This document shows, piece after piece, positions 23,669-33,407 of a stretch of DNA of 64,000 nt. Each line of letters opens with the position of its first letter. Positions within the stretch are counted from its first letter, which is position 1. The stretch is from DATKWD01 sp963704815. Its GTDB lineage: Bacteria; Actinomycetota; Acidimicrobiia; Acidimicrobiales; Salinilacustritrichaceae. The position numbers were made by a program, and so were the translations under genes. The stretch lies in assembly GCA_963704815.1 (NCBI GenBank), contig CAVPHU010000001.1, positions 1,488,001 through 1,552,000 of the forward strand, written 5' to 3'. The notes under the pieces are model-generated. The model ran no database searches. It was not told the DNA's origin and saw nothing but the letters and a program-made list of their open reading frames with translations.

Positions 23669-26600
23669 TCAGGTGGCGGGGATGGCCGCGTCGGCCGTCC
23701 CCATCGCGAGACCGATGTAGGCACGCCAACCGGCGGCGTCGATGCCCAGTTCCGACATCAGCGCGTCCACCTCCATCCGGACCCCGACCCGGTCGTCGGC
23801 TTCGACCGCCTCGGCGAGCGCGGCGTCGGCGATGCCGATGACCAGGGCACCGACGCGGTCGCCGGTGCCGCCGAGCTCGTCGAGCGCTTCGGCGAGCACT
23901 GCCCGTCCGTGCGACCCCCCGGCCGCGAGTCCGGCGGCCAATCGGGCCAGCGTCCGGTCGAGATACGTGACCGACGGGCAGTCGGCGAGGGAGGCAACGG
24001 CGGCGGCGGTCCCTTCGGTGTCACCGGCAGCAGCGCACACGAGGGCCGTCGCGGCGATGACGGATCCGTTGACCTGCGCCTCCTCGTCGGTCGTTCCGGC
24101 GAGGAAGGCGGCCGCCTGCTCGACCTCTCCTCTCTGGAGCGATGCGATGGTGAGCGCGACGAGCTGGTCGGTTCCGCCGATGCGGTCGATGTCGATCTCA
24201 CCCGGCACGACGCGGCGGCTCGCATCAGCGGTCCACTCGAGGTCACCGATCTGCACGGCCGAGAGCAGTTCGGGGACCTGCCACGTCGGCTCGCCCGAGT
24301 CCGAGGCATCGCCGCGGATGGCGTCGAAGCGTTCGTGCGCCTCGGCGACCCGACCGGCCGTGACCAGGGCGCGACCGAGGATGCCGGTGGCCTGAGCGCT
24401 GGCCGAAGTGGTCGTCGATCTCCTCGAAGATCGCTACCGCGCGAACCGACGAGGCGATGGCTTCGTCGGTGCGTCCGCCCCAGAGACGAATGCTGCTCAG
24501 CAGGACCTCCATCATCCCCGCGCCCCAGCGATCGCCGCGCTCGAGTCCGGAGTCGAGCACCTGGAGCGCCAGCCACTCGCCGCCTTCGCTGTCGCCCAGG
24601 TGGAACTTCACCCACGCGTAGAGCCCCAGCGCCCAGCCGAGCCCGCCCCGATCGCCGTGTTCGGTGAAGGTGTCGATGGCCCGGCGCAGATGGCGTTCGG
24701 CTTCGGCCGCCCGCCCGGCCATGAACGCCGACCACGAGAGGTGCTGCAGCACCCACGCCACGCCGCGGTCGTCGCCGATCGACTCGAACAACTCCAGCGA
24801 TTCGATCAGCTCGGCCGAGGCGGCTTCGTCGTCGCCGGCCAGCACCAGCGCCATGCCGCGAAGGCGCAGGATCTCGGCTCGCTGCGGGTCGTCGTTCGTC
24901 GCAACGGCGATGGCGAGCGCCGCGACGAGATGATCGGCGCCGAGATCGCTCCGGCCGACCCTGGACTCGCAGTCGCCCAGCAGCGTGAGGCTGAGCATCA
25001 GGTGTTCGTCGTCACCGGTCGCCTCGGACTCGGCTCGAACGGCCTCGAGTTCGACGCGAGCCGTGGAATGGTCGCTCTGGGCCATGAGGCCGCGGGCGCG
25101 GCCGAGCTGCAGGCTGCGACGCTCCCGGTCGGTCGCAGGACGGAGCGCCAACGCCTCGGTGTACCGCCGAGCCGCCTCGCCGCCGAGATCGGCAGCCTCG
25201 GCCCGTTCGGCGGCCTTCACGAGCCAGGTTCGGGCCAGCTCGTCGATGTCGTCCGGAACCCCGCCGAGCGAGGCGAAGTCGGCCGACAGGTCGGCAGCTC
25301 GGGCGTAGTGATGGGCGATGGTGGAGGTGTGGGTCTCGTCGAGGTTGTGGCGGCACCACTTGGCGATGCCGGCATGACGCTCGGCCCGGTCGGCCTTGGT
25401 GAGCGTCGAGTACGCGACTTCGCGGACCAACTCGGAGCGGAACTCCCAGTAGCGGCCGTCGTGGGTGAGCATCTCGCGATGGATCAGCTCGTCGATCTGC
25501 TGCGAGACGTCAGTGACCCCTCGGGTGATCGACACCATCGTCTCGAGTGCGGACAGCTCGCCTCGCCGACCCAGCACCGCAGCATCTTCGAGCACGGCGC
25601 GCTCGAGTTGCGACAAGGCATCGAGCCGGGCCGAGACCAGCGCGCGGAACGAGCCAGGCAGTTCGTCGGACCCCTCGACGTCGCCGAGCAGGGCCACGAG
25701 TTCCTCGAGGAAGAACGGGTTGCCGCCGCTGCGCTCGAGGAGCGCGCTGGCGAGTCCCTCGTCGAGGACTTCGCCGCTCAGCTCCTCGATGAGCCGCTGC
25801 GACGCCGCCTCCGACAACGGGTCGAGGTGGAGCACGACCAGGCTGTGGTGGCCGCTCGACGGGGTCCATCGCTCGGTGAGCGCCGCTCTCGCCGTCGCCA
25901 GCACGGCGAAACGCTCGTGGTCGAGCCGCTCGAGCAGGGTGTCGAGCAGGTCGAGCACTCGTTCGTCGGCCCAGTGGAGGTCGCTCAACACCACCAGCAC
26001 GGGGCGGTTCCGACTCGACGCCCGGGCAAAGGTGACCAGGGCTCGAACCACCTCGTCCTGATCGCGGGCGACGTCGATGCCGCTGAGCGTGTCGTGGCCC
26101 ATCAGGTGCAGCAGGCCGGCAACGGTTCGCAGCACCTCGGGTTCGTCGGTCTCGGCATCGAGCGCGCCCGCCACCGAGTCGAGCGTCACGGCGGCGACTG
26201 CGTCCATGTCGTCGCCCGGGTCGATCCCGATGCCGCTGCGCAGGGCCTCGGCGATCGGCCACCAGACGTTGGCCTCTCCGTAGGGCACGCAACGGCCTTC
26301 GAGCACGAGGGCATCGACGTGAGAAGCCGCCCACGTCGCCACCTCGGTCGCGAGGCGCGACTTGCCGACGCCAGCCTCGCCGCTCACCAGCATCATCGAG
26401 GCCCGCCCGCGCGAGGCCGAGGTCGCCACCGCTCCGGTCAGCAACGAGAGTTCGTGGGCACGACCGACCAGCGGGACCGACGGGCGGTTGGGGCGATGGC
26501 CCGGCGGTGCGATCGGGTCGACGGCGATCCAGCACGGCACCGGCTCGACCCTGCCCTTCACCGTGATGGGTTCGCAGGCCTCGTAGGTCACGACCTCGTG

Positions 26601-27137
26601 CGTCGAACGATGGGTGTCGGGGCCGATCAGCACCTGGCCGGGCTGCGCGTTGGCCTGGAGCCGACTGGCGGTGTTCACCACATCACCCATGGCCGTGTAG
26701 TCGCCTCCGGAGCGAAGAGCGCCGACGAGGACCTCGCCGGTGTTCACCCCGATGCGCATCTCGACCCGACCGCCCCCGACATCGCCGGCCTCGCCCATCA
26801 CTTCCTGCATCCGAAGAGCGGCGCGCACCGCGCGCTCGGCATCGTCCTCGTGAGCGACCGGTGCCCCGAACAGGGCAACGATCGCGTCGCCGATGATCTT
26901 GTCGACTCGTCCGCCGAATCGTTCGATCACCTCGACGAGACGCTCGAACCGGTCGTCGACGAGGTGTTTGACCTGTTCGGGGTCGAGGGTCTCGGACAAG
27001 CCGGTGAACCCCACCAGGTCCCCGAACAAAACGGTGACGACCCGCCTCTCGTCGCCTCGGAGCAGCAGTTCCTGCCCGCAGGACGCACAGAATCGGGCGC
27101 CGGGGGTTGATTCGGCGCCACAGGCCGAGCAGATCAC
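23669..27137 (-). CDS. Class III adenylyl cyclase / ATPase / TPR regulator, one +1 frameshift
   Basis: Start GTG 27137, giving MICSACGAES with a zinc ribbon (C3, C6, C17, C20); TACACT 7 nt upstream supports it. Then come a class III cyclase domain (FGDLVGFTGLSE, KIIGDAIVALFG, DYTAMGDVVNTASRL with the metal Asp pair and transition-state N/R), a NACHT/AAA-like ATPase (P-loop GEAGVGKS at ~251-258) and helical TPR repeats. At ~24396-24401 the frame breaks after EEIDDHFGQ. Removing one base continues as AQATGILGRALVTAGRVAEAHERF through to the stop at 23669, giving 1155 residues. Such proteins act as signal-dependent regulators. Divergent from ABC system 1. Confidence 0.82.
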
Positions 27138-27144
27138 GGGCTGG

Positions 27145-27150
27145 AGTGTA
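27145..27150 (-). promoter_or_regulatory. -10 box of the cyclase gene
   Basis: TACACT on the minus strand, 7 nt before the GTG at 27137. It decides this start over the ATG at 27176. Confidence 0.5.
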
Positions 27151-27169
27151 GGAGGACCACGCAGTGGCA

Positions 27170-27192
27170 GGGTCATGGGTGACGCATGACCC
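27170..27192. promoter_or_regulatory. Palindrome between divergent cyclase and ABC promoters
   Basis: GGGTCATG-N7-CATGACCC, perfect 8-bp arms, centred between the two -10 boxes (27145-27150 minus, 27216-27221 plus). It covers the -35 region of the minus promoter and lies just upstream of the plus one. The half-site ATGACCC recurs before the histidine kinase (30604) and ABC system 2 (32589). Confidence 0.55.
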
Positions 27193-27215
27193 GTCGATCA
27201 GGACCCCGAGGCGTG

Positions 27216-27221
27216 TACCTT
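27216..27221 (+). promoter_or_regulatory. -10 box of ABC system 1
   Basis: TACCTT, 6 nt before the ATG at 27228; the same hexamer and spacing as ABC system 2. Confidence 0.5.
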
Positions 27222-27227
27222 CGCCCC

Positions 27228-27980
27228 ATGACCACTTCTGGGCCGACCACGCTGACCCTGGCGGCGCACACCGTTGGTGCGAGCAAGATCTACGGGGCCG
27301 GCGACACCGAGATCAAGGCGCTCGACGATGTCTCGGTCGGGTTCGAGCAGGGGCGGTTCACCGCGATCATGGGGCCGTCGGGATCGGGGAAGTCGACCCT
27401 GATGCACTGCGTGGCCGGCCTCGACACCCTCACGAGCGGTCAGGTCTTCATCGGTGACATCGACCTGACCACGCTGAGCGAGAAGCAGCTCACGACGCTG
27501 CGGCGCGACCGCATCGGATTCGTGTTCCAGGCGTTCAACCTGATCCCGACGCTGAACACCGGCGAGAACATCACCCTTCCGCTCGACCTCGCCGGAGCGA
27601 GTCCCGATTCGGCCTGGGTCGACGAGGTGATCGCCACCGTCGGACTGGGCGACCGGCTCGACCACCGACCGTCCCAGCTCTCGGGCGGCCAGCAGCAACG
27701 CGTCGCCGTGGCAAGGGCACTGGCCAGCCGACCCGACATCGTGTTCGCCGACGAGCCGACGGGCAACCTCGACAGCTCTACCAGCGCCGAGATGCTCGAG
27801 TTCATGCAGCGAGCGGTCAGCGAGTTCGGGCAGACGATCGTCATGGTCACCCACGACCCGAGGTCGGCGAGCTACTCCGAACGCGTTCTGTTCCTCGCCG
27901 ATGGCCGCATCGTCGACGACATGGACTCCCCCACCACCGAGGCCGTGTTCGATCGGATGAAGCAGTTCGGCCAAGAGTGA
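27228..27980 (+). CDS. ABC transporter ATP-binding protein (MacB/LolD type), system 1
   Basis: 250 residues. Walker A GPSGSGKS, Q-loop FQAFNLIP, signature LSGGQQQR, Walker B IVFADEPTG with the following NLDSS, and H-loop VTHD are all intact, with the characteristic MacB/LolD spacing. The ATG at 27228 is set by the leaderless promoter. It pairs with the FtsX-type permease 9 bp downstream. Systems of this type do not pump across like classic importers. They work mechanically on extracytoplasmic peptides, lipoproteins or cell-wall enzymes, often in antimicrobial-peptide defence. Confidence 0.93.
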   Translation: MTTSGPTTLTLAAHTVGASKIYGAGDTEIKALDDVSVGFEQGRFTAIMGPSGSGKSTLMHCVAGLDTLTSGQVFIGDIDLTTLSEKQLTTLRRDRIGFVFQAFNLIPTLNTGENITLPLDLAGASPDSAWVDEVIATVGLGDRLDHRPSQLSGGQQQRVAVARALASRPDIVFADEPTGNLDSSTSAEMLEFMQRAVSEFGQTIVMVTHDPRSASYSERVLFLADGRIVDDMDSPTTEAVFDRMKQFGQE

Positions 27981-27989
27981 GGACCTGAG

Positions 27990-30572
27990 GTGTTCCGCAT
28001 CACCCTGCGGTCGCTGTGGGAACACAAACGCCGCCTGATCTCGACCGTCGTCGCCATCGTGCTCGGCGTGGCGTTCATGTCGGGCACGTTCGTGCTCGCC
28101 GACACCCTCGACAAGCTGTTCGACGACCTGTTCGCCCAGGTCAACGAGAACGTCGATGCCCAGGTCCAGGGAGCGGAGCTCTTCGACAGCCAGTTCGGCG
28201 GGTCGCAGCGCAAGGCCCTTCCGGAGGCGCTGATCGACACGGTCGCGAGTGTCGAAGGGGTGGACAACGCGGCCGGATACGTCCAGACCCTGGGGTTCGG
28301 CACGGCTGGACGGATCCTCGACGCGGACGGCGAGCGGGTCGGATCGACCCAGGGGCCCCCGACGCTGCTCGAGTCGTGGATCGACGACGACAACCTCAAC
28401 CCGTACCGGATCAGTGAGGGTCGTCCGCCCGAGGCCGACGACGAGATCGCGTTGAACGTCGCTGCGCTCGACGAGGGCGACTTCACCCTCGGCGACACCG
28501 TCACGGTCGTCAGTCAGCTCGGCGCGACCGAGTACACCCTCGTCGGGTCCATCACCTTCGGCGAGGCCGAGAGCTCGGCCGGATCGATCTCGGCCGAGTT
28601 CACGCTGGCCGAGGCACAACGCATCGCCGGGACGCCAGGCGAGGTGCAGGCCATCGTCGTCGACGGTGCCGCCGAGCTCACACAGCAGGAGGTCACCGAT
28701 CGGGTCGCCCTGGTCGTCCCTGCCGATGCCGAGGTCATCACCGGCGAAGCGGCAGCCGAGCAGGACGCCCAATCGGTCCAGGAGGGATTCAGCTTCTTCC
28801 GTCGGCTGCTGCAGATCTTCGGGGTGATCGCGCTGCTCGTCGGCATCTTCATCATCTCCAACACGTTCTCGATCCTGATCGCCCAACGCACCCAGGAGCT
28901 CGCGCTCCTCCGAGCCATCGGTGCCGCGCGTCGTCAGGTCCTGGTGTCGGTTCTCTTCGAGGCCGTGGTGATCGGCCTGATCGCGTCGATCCTCGGACTC
29001 ATCGGCGGCATCCTGCTGGCAACCGGCGTGACCGCCGCGCTCAACGCGATCGGGGCCGACCTGCCGTCGGACACGCTCGTCATCGGGTCACGCACCGTCC
29101 TCGTGGCGTTCACCATCGGGCTCGCCGTCACGGTCGTGGCGTCGGTCCTCCCCGCCATCCGTGCGACGCAGGTCGCTCCGCTCGCGGCGTTGCAGCAGGT
29201 CGGCATCGATCGCTCCGGGGCGTCGCGGACCCGCGCCGTCGCCGGCGTCGTCGTCCTCGTGGCAGCCGGGCTGCTGATGGCCCAGGCCTGGAGGGCGGAC
29301 GGCGACACCGACATCCTCCCGGTCGTCGGGCTGGGCGGGGTGCTCGCCATCCTCGGCGCCATCGTCATCGGGCCGGTCCTGGCCGGGCCGACGGTTCGGA
29401 TCGTGGGCGCTCCGCTCCCACGGCTGCTGGGAGTGACCGGTCGGCTCGCCATCGAGAACGCGGCCCGCAGCCCGAAACGCACGTCGGCCACCGCATCGGC
29501 GCTCATCATCGGCGTCACGCTCATCGGGTTCATCACGGTGTTCGCCCAGTCGGCCAAGACCTCGATCAGCGCCGAGATCGAGCGGACATCGGCCGACCTC
29601 GTGGTGCAGGCCGACTCCGGCGGATTCGGCCCACCCTCGGGCTTTCCCTCCGACGTCGCGGCCACGGTCGCCGAGGTCGACGGCGTCGACATCGTGAGCG
29701 CCCTCGCCTTCTCGCCGGCCCTGTTCACCTATCCCGACGGCGACGACGCCACCCAGTTCCTCAGCGGCATCGACCCGCCGACGCTCGATCAGCTGGCCGA
29801 GGTCTCCATGTCCGAGGGCGAGATCACCGACCTGACCGACACCGGCATCGTCGTCGACCGCCGGATCGCCGACGACAACGACCTGGCGATCGGCAACTCC
29901 GTCACGGTCACCGGACCGACGGGCAAGATCGCAACGTTCCGCATCGAGGCCATCTCCGACGACACGGTCTTGATCGGATTCTGGGCCGTCAACCGGACCG
30001 GAATCGAGCAGGTGGTCAACGATCTCCTCGACGTCCAGGTGCTGACCACGCTCGACGCCGGGGCGGACCTCGAGGAGACGCGTGCGGCGATGGAGGCTGC
30101 CGTGGCCGACACGCCCGGGCTCGAGGTGCTCGACCGCGACGAGCTCGTCGGCGACCTCGCCGCCCAGATCACCAGCTTCCTCAACATCGTCTACGCGTTG
30201 CTGGCGCTGTCGATCGTCATCGCCATGATCGGCATCGCCAACACCCTGTCGCTCTCGATCCACGAACGAACCCGCGAGCTCGGTCTGCTCCGTGCCGTCG
30301 GCATGACCCGCTCGCAGCTGCGCAGCGCCGTTCGGTGGGAGGCCGTGCTGATCTCCGTGCTCGGCACCGTGGTCGGACTCGGACTCGGCATGGTGATCAG
30401 CGCAGCGCTGGTGAAGAGCCTCGAAGGGTTCGGGCTCAGCCAGTTCGACGTGCCGGTGACGCAGCTCGTCGTGCTCGTGTGCGTGGCGGCGCTGCTCGGC
30501 ATCCTGGCCTCGGTCCGGCCCGCACGGCGGGCCGCCCGGATGAACGTGCTCGAGGCGATCGCCGAGGAGTGA
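27990..30572 (+). CDS. FtsX-family ABC permease, system 1
   Basis: 860 residues from a GTG. A first transmembrane helix (IVLGVAFMSGTFVLADTL) and a large extracytoplasmic domain (~40-260) are followed by three helices with FtsX signatures (FIISNTFSILIAQRTQELALLRAIGA). A central helix pair, a second outer domain and a second FtsX block (IGIANTLSLSIHERTRELGLLRAVG) follow, ending ARRAARMNVLEAIAEE. This two-FtsX-domain architecture is that of large MacB/Bce-like permeases in actinobacteria. No substrate is evident. It is followed by the two-component genes. Confidence 0.9.
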   Translation: MFRITLRSLWEHKRRLISTVVAIVLGVAFMSGTFVLADTLDKLFDDLFAQVNENVDAQVQGAELFDSQFGGSQRKALPEALIDTVASVEGVDNAAGYVQTLGFGTAGRILDADGERVGSTQGPPTLLESWIDDDNLNPYRISEGRPPEADDEIALNVAALDEGDFTLGDTVTVVSQLGATEYTLVGSITFGEAESSAGSISAEFTLAEAQRIAGTPGEVQAIVVDGAAELTQQEVTDRVALVVPADAEVITGEAAAEQDAQSVQEGFSFFRRLLQIFGVIALLVGIFIISNTFSILIAQRTQELALLRAIGAARRQVLVSVLFEAVVIGLIASILGLIGGILLATGVTAALNAIGADLPSDTLVIGSRTVLVAFTIGLAVTVVASVLPAIRATQVAPLAALQQVGIDRSGASRTRAVAGVVVLVAAGLLMAQAWRADGDTDILPVVGLGGVLAILGAIVIGPVLAGPTVRIVGAPLPRLLGVTGRLAIENAARSPKRTSATASALIIGVTLIGFITVFAQSAKTSISAEIERTSADLVVQADSGGFGPPSGFPSDVAATVAEVDGVDIVSALAFSPALFTYPDGDDATQFLSGIDPPTLDQLAEVSMSEGEITDLTDTGIVVDRRIADDNDLAIGNSVTVTGPTGKIATFRIEAISDDTVLIGFWAVNRTGIEQVVNDLLDVQVLTTLDAGADLEETRAAMEAAVADTPGLEVLDRDELVGDLAAQITSFLNIVYALLALSIVIAMIGIANTLSLSIHERTRELGLLRAVGMTRSQLRSAVRWEAVLISVLGTVVGLGLGMVISAALVKSLEGFGLSQFDVPVTQLVVLVCVAALLGILASVRPARRAARMNVLEAIAEE

Positions 30573-30652
30573 CCCGAAGTGGGGGCGCAGGTCGTCCGTT
30601 GGGATGACCCGGCCTCGGCCCTGGGGAGGACGACAGCGGTTCCGGTCGTCGG

Positions 30653-30658
30653 TAGCGT
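30653..30658 (+). promoter_or_regulatory. -10 box of the histidine kinase gene
   Basis: TAGCGT, 8 nt before the GTG at 30667; it favours that start over the ATG at 30604. ATGACCC lies 49 bp upstream of the -10, the same spacing as in ABC system 2. Confidence 0.45.
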
Positions 30659-30666
30659 CGACGGCG

Positions 30667-31887
30667 GTGACCCGTCCGCATCCGATCCAATGGCTCCGCG
30701 AGCATCCGTACGCGGCCGACGTCATCCTGGCGTGCCTGATGACGTTCTTCATCGTCGGCGGCCTGCTCACGATCGAGATCGGCTCGGACGGCGGGTCGAA
30801 TCGCGAGCTCGACCTCCTCGGCTGGCTACTGGCCATCTCGCAGGGTGTGCTCCTGGCGTTCCGCCGGAAGGCACCGGTCGCCGCCCTCATCACCAGCACC
30901 GTGCTGCTCATCCCGTACTGGGTCCTCGACTACGTCGACCCCGCGACCAGCATCGTCGTGCTGCTCCTCCTCTACGCCGCCGCAGCCCACGGACCGCGAC
31001 CCGCCGCGGCGCGAGCAGCCTTCGCGTGCGGCGCGATCCTCGTGGTGGTCATGACCATCGGGGTGTTCAGCGCCGAAGAGGATCTCCCGGCCATCGCCGT
31101 GGTCGCCAACCTCGTCATCTTCGGCACGGCATGGATCCTCGGCGACAGCCTCCGGAACCGTCGGGCCTACCTGGCCGAGGTCGAAGCCCGTGCCGTGCGC
31201 GCCGAGCAGGATCGGGCGGCCGACATGGCCCAGGCCGTCCAGGCCGAACGAGATCGGATCGCACGCGAGCTCCACGACGTCGTCGCCCACAGCGTGTCGG
31301 TGATGGTGGTGCAGGCCGGAGCGGCCCGGCGGGTCATCGAGACCCATCCGGACCAGACGACCGAGTCACTCGGCATCATCGAGTCCACCGGCCGGAGTGC
31401 CTTGGACGAGCTCCGGCGGCTGCTCGGCGTCCTTCGTGATCCCGACGCCAATGGCCGAACCGACCCTGCGCTCGAGCCCCAGCCCGGAGCCGGCGACATC
31501 GACGACCTCATCGCCCAGTGGCAACAGACCGGGCTCGACGTGAGGCTCGAAACGAGCGGGAGCGCCACCGACCTGCCGTCGGGCATCGGCCTGACCGCCT
31601 ATCGCGTGGTGCAGGAAGCCCTCACCAACGCCATGAAACACGCCGGCCCGGCCGAGGTCGTCGTGCGTGTCTCCTACCGTGACCGCGAGGTCGATCTCGA
31701 AGTCACCGATGACGGCCGCGGCCTGCAACCCGGGGCCAGCGAGCTCTCGACCGGCCACGGGTTGCTCGGGATGGCCGAGCGCGTCGATCTGTTCGGCGGT
31801 TCGCTCCATGCCGGCCCCCGCCCCGGTGGCGGATTCCGGGTGGCCGCCACCCTCCCCCTCGACTCCGCGACGTCACCGAGCCGGTGA
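30667..31887 (+). CDS. NarL-type sensor histidine kinase
   Basis: 406 residues. About five N-terminal membrane segments (VILACLMTFFIVGGLLT, ISQGVLLAFRRKAPVAALI, SIVVLLLLYAAAA, and so on) with short loops suggest intramembrane sensing. The HisKA_3 helix carries the phospho-acceptor in ARELHDVVAHSVSVM (His203). The HATPase domain shows EALTNAMKHA (N box), DDGRG and GHGLLGMAERV. It phosphorylates the regulator encoded by the next gene, with which it overlaps by 4 bp. Its position between two ABC systems suggests it senses their substrate or their transport flux, as in Bce-like modules. Confidence 0.92.
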   Translation: MTRPHPIQWLREHPYAADVILACLMTFFIVGGLLTIEIGSDGGSNRELDLLGWLLAISQGVLLAFRRKAPVAALITSTVLLIPYWVLDYVDPATSIVVLLLLYAAAAHGPRPAAARAAFACGAILVVVMTIGVFSAEEDLPAIAVVANLVIFGTAWILGDSLRNRRAYLAEVEARAVRAEQDRAADMAQAVQAERDRIARELHDVVAHSVSVMVVQAGAARRVIETHPDQTTESLGIIESTGRSALDELRRLLGVLRDPDANGRTDPALEPQPGAGDIDDLIAQWQQTGLDVRLETSGSATDLPSGIGLTAYRVVQEALTNAMKHAGPAEVVVRVSYRDREVDLEVTDDGRGLQPGASELSTGHGLLGMAERVDLFGGSLHAGPRPGGGFRVAATLPLDSATSPSR

Positions 31888-32552
31888 GCGAGTCGATCAA
31901 GGTCGCCGTCGTCGACGATCAGGAACTGGTGCGGACCGGGTTCCGGATGATCGTCGACGCCGAGCCCGACATGACGGTGGTCGGGGTGGCCGCCGATGGC
32001 AACCGAGCCCTCGAACTCGTGGAGCGGTCGGCGCCCGACGTCGTCCTGATGGACATCCGGATGCCGGGCCTCGACGGCATCGATGCGACCCGTGCCATCC
32101 ACGACCGCCACGCCGGCACCCGCGTGCTGGTCCTCACGACGTTCGACCTCGACGAGTACGTCTTCGCCGCGGTCCGCGCCGGTGCCAGCGGATTCCTCCT
32201 CAAGGACACGCCGCCGGAGGATCTGGTCCGCGCGGTGCGCGTCGTCGCGTCCGGTGACGCCCTTCTCGATCCCGGCGTGACCCGCCGGCTGATCGAAGAG
32301 TTCGGTCGCGCGCCGAGCGCTCCGGAGCCGGTGCACGACGACCGCATCGATCGGCTGACCGAACGAGAGGGGGAGGTGCTCGAGCTGATGGCCCGGGGGC
32401 TCTCCAACGCCGAGATCGCCAACGAGCTCTTCCTCGGCGAGACGACGATCAAGACCCACGTCGGACGGGTACTGATGAAGCTCGAGGTCCGGGACCGGGT
32501 GCAGGCCGTCGTGGTCGCCTACGAGACCGGCACCGTCCGCCCCGGCACCTGA
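31884..32552 (+). CDS. NarL/LuxR-type response regulator
   Basis: 222 residues, GTG start overlapping the kinase stop (GTGA). Receiver domain with acidic pair D11/D12, phospho-acceptor D57 in VVLMDIRMPG, conserved T/S and K (FLLKDTPPEDL). The C-terminal LuxR helix-turn-helix is LTEREGEVLELMARGLSNAEIANELFLGETTIKTHV. Probable targets are the ABC promoters on either side, which share TGACCC-containing elements. Confidence 0.95.
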   Translation: MSESIKVAVVDDQELVRTGFRMIVDAEPDMTVVGVAADGNRALELVERSAPDVVLMDIRMPGLDGIDATRAIHDRHAGTRVLVLTTFDLDEYVFAAVRAGASGFLLKDTPPEDLVRAVRVVASGDALLDPGVTRRLIEEFGRAPSAPEPVHDDRIDRLTEREGEVLELMARGLSNAEIANELFLGETTIKTHVGRVLMKLEVRDRVQAVVVAYETGTVRPGT

Positions 32553-32555
32553 ACT

Positions 32556-32571
32556 GGTGACAGCCGTCACC
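32556..32571. promoter_or_regulatory. Inverted repeat after the response regulator gene
   Basis: GGTGAC-AGCC-GTCACC, perfect 6-bp arms, in the 97-bp gap between the regulator and ABC system 2. Either a short terminator or an operator for ABC system 2; an ATGACCC half-site follows at 32589. Confidence 0.4.
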
Positions 32572-32637
32572 CCGGGTCGCCCACGAGGATGACCCACGAT
32601 CAACCCGGGGGCTGACGACAACGTCCGCCGCGCTTCG

Positions 32638-32643
32638 TACCTT
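32638..32643 (+). promoter_or_regulatory. -10 box of ABC system 2
   Basis: TACCTT, 6 nt before the ATG at 32650, matching ABC system 1. Confidence 0.5.
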
Positions 32644-32649
32644 CGTCCC

Positions 32650-33405
32650 ATGACCCTCACCGCAATCGCCGCACCGGCGATCACCACCGCTGCTCGGACC
32701 GTCGACGCCACCAAGATCTACGGCGACGGCGCCGCCGACGTCACGGCGCTGGACCACGTCACCGTCGACTTCGCCAGCGGGGCATTCACCGCGATCATGG
32801 GCCCCTCTGGCTCCGGCAAGTCGACCCTCATGCACTGCCTCGCCGGCCTCGACACGCTCACGTCGGGCCAGGTGGTGATCGGCGACGAAGATCTCAGCGC
32901 CTTGTCCGAGCGGGAGCTGACCCGACTCCGCCGCGACCGCATCGGATTCGTGTTCCAGGCGTTCAACCTCGTGCCCACGCTCACGGCGTCAGAGAACATC
33001 ACGCTGCCACTCGACCTCGCCGGCGAAGCGCCCGACCACGGCCTGCTCGACCGGGTGATCGCGGCCGTCGGCCTCGGCGACCGCATGACCCACCGACCCA
33101 CCGAGTTGTCCGGCGGACAGCAGCAGCGGGTCGCCGTGGCCCGGGCTCTCGCGAGCAACCCGGCGATCGTCTTCGCCGACGAACCCACCGGCAATCTCGA
33201 CTCGGCGACCTCGGCCGAGATCCTCGGTTTCATGCGGACCGCCGTGCGTGAGATGGGCCAGACCATCGTCATGGTCACCCACGACCCGACCGCTGCGGCC
33301 TTCGCCGACCGGGTCCTGTTCCTCGCCGACGGGCGCATCGTCGACGAGATGTCCGACCCCAATGCCGACCGGGTGTTGGACCGCATGAAAGCCTTTGGAG
33401 ACTGA
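32650..33405 (+). CDS. ABC transporter ATP-binding protein (MacB/LolD type), system 2
   Basis: 251 residues and a close paralogue of the system 1 ATPase (shared stretches such as FTAIMGPSGSGKSTLMHC and RRDRIGFVFQAFNL). Walker A, LSGGQQQR, IVFADEPTGNLDS and VTHD are intact. Only 2 bp separate it from the permease gene. The paralogy of both subunits indicates duplication of the whole ABC module, with the two-component genes caught between the copies. Confidence 0.93.
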   Translation: MTLTAIAAPAITTAARTVDATKIYGDGAADVTALDHVTVDFASGAFTAIMGPSGSGKSTLMHCLAGLDTLTSGQVVIGDEDLSALSERELTRLRRDRIGFVFQAFNLVPTLTASENITLPLDLAGEAPDHGLLDRVIAAVGLGDRMTHRPTELSGGQQQRVAVARALASNPAIVFADEPTGNLDSATSAEILGFMRTAVREMGQTIVMVTHDPTAAAFADRVLFLADGRIVDEMSDPNADRVLDRMKAFGD

Positions 33406-33407
33406 TC

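Noticed and set aside
24408..27110. A 900-residue open frame on the + strand opposite the cyclase gene
   Set aside because: It is the mirror of a high-GC coding strand, with no domains and odd composition; the minus strand carries clear motifs.
27137..27176. ATG at 27176 as the cyclase start
   Set aside because: It falls within the divergent-promoter palindrome; the GTG at 27137 has a -10 box at the right distance and starts directly at the zinc ribbon.
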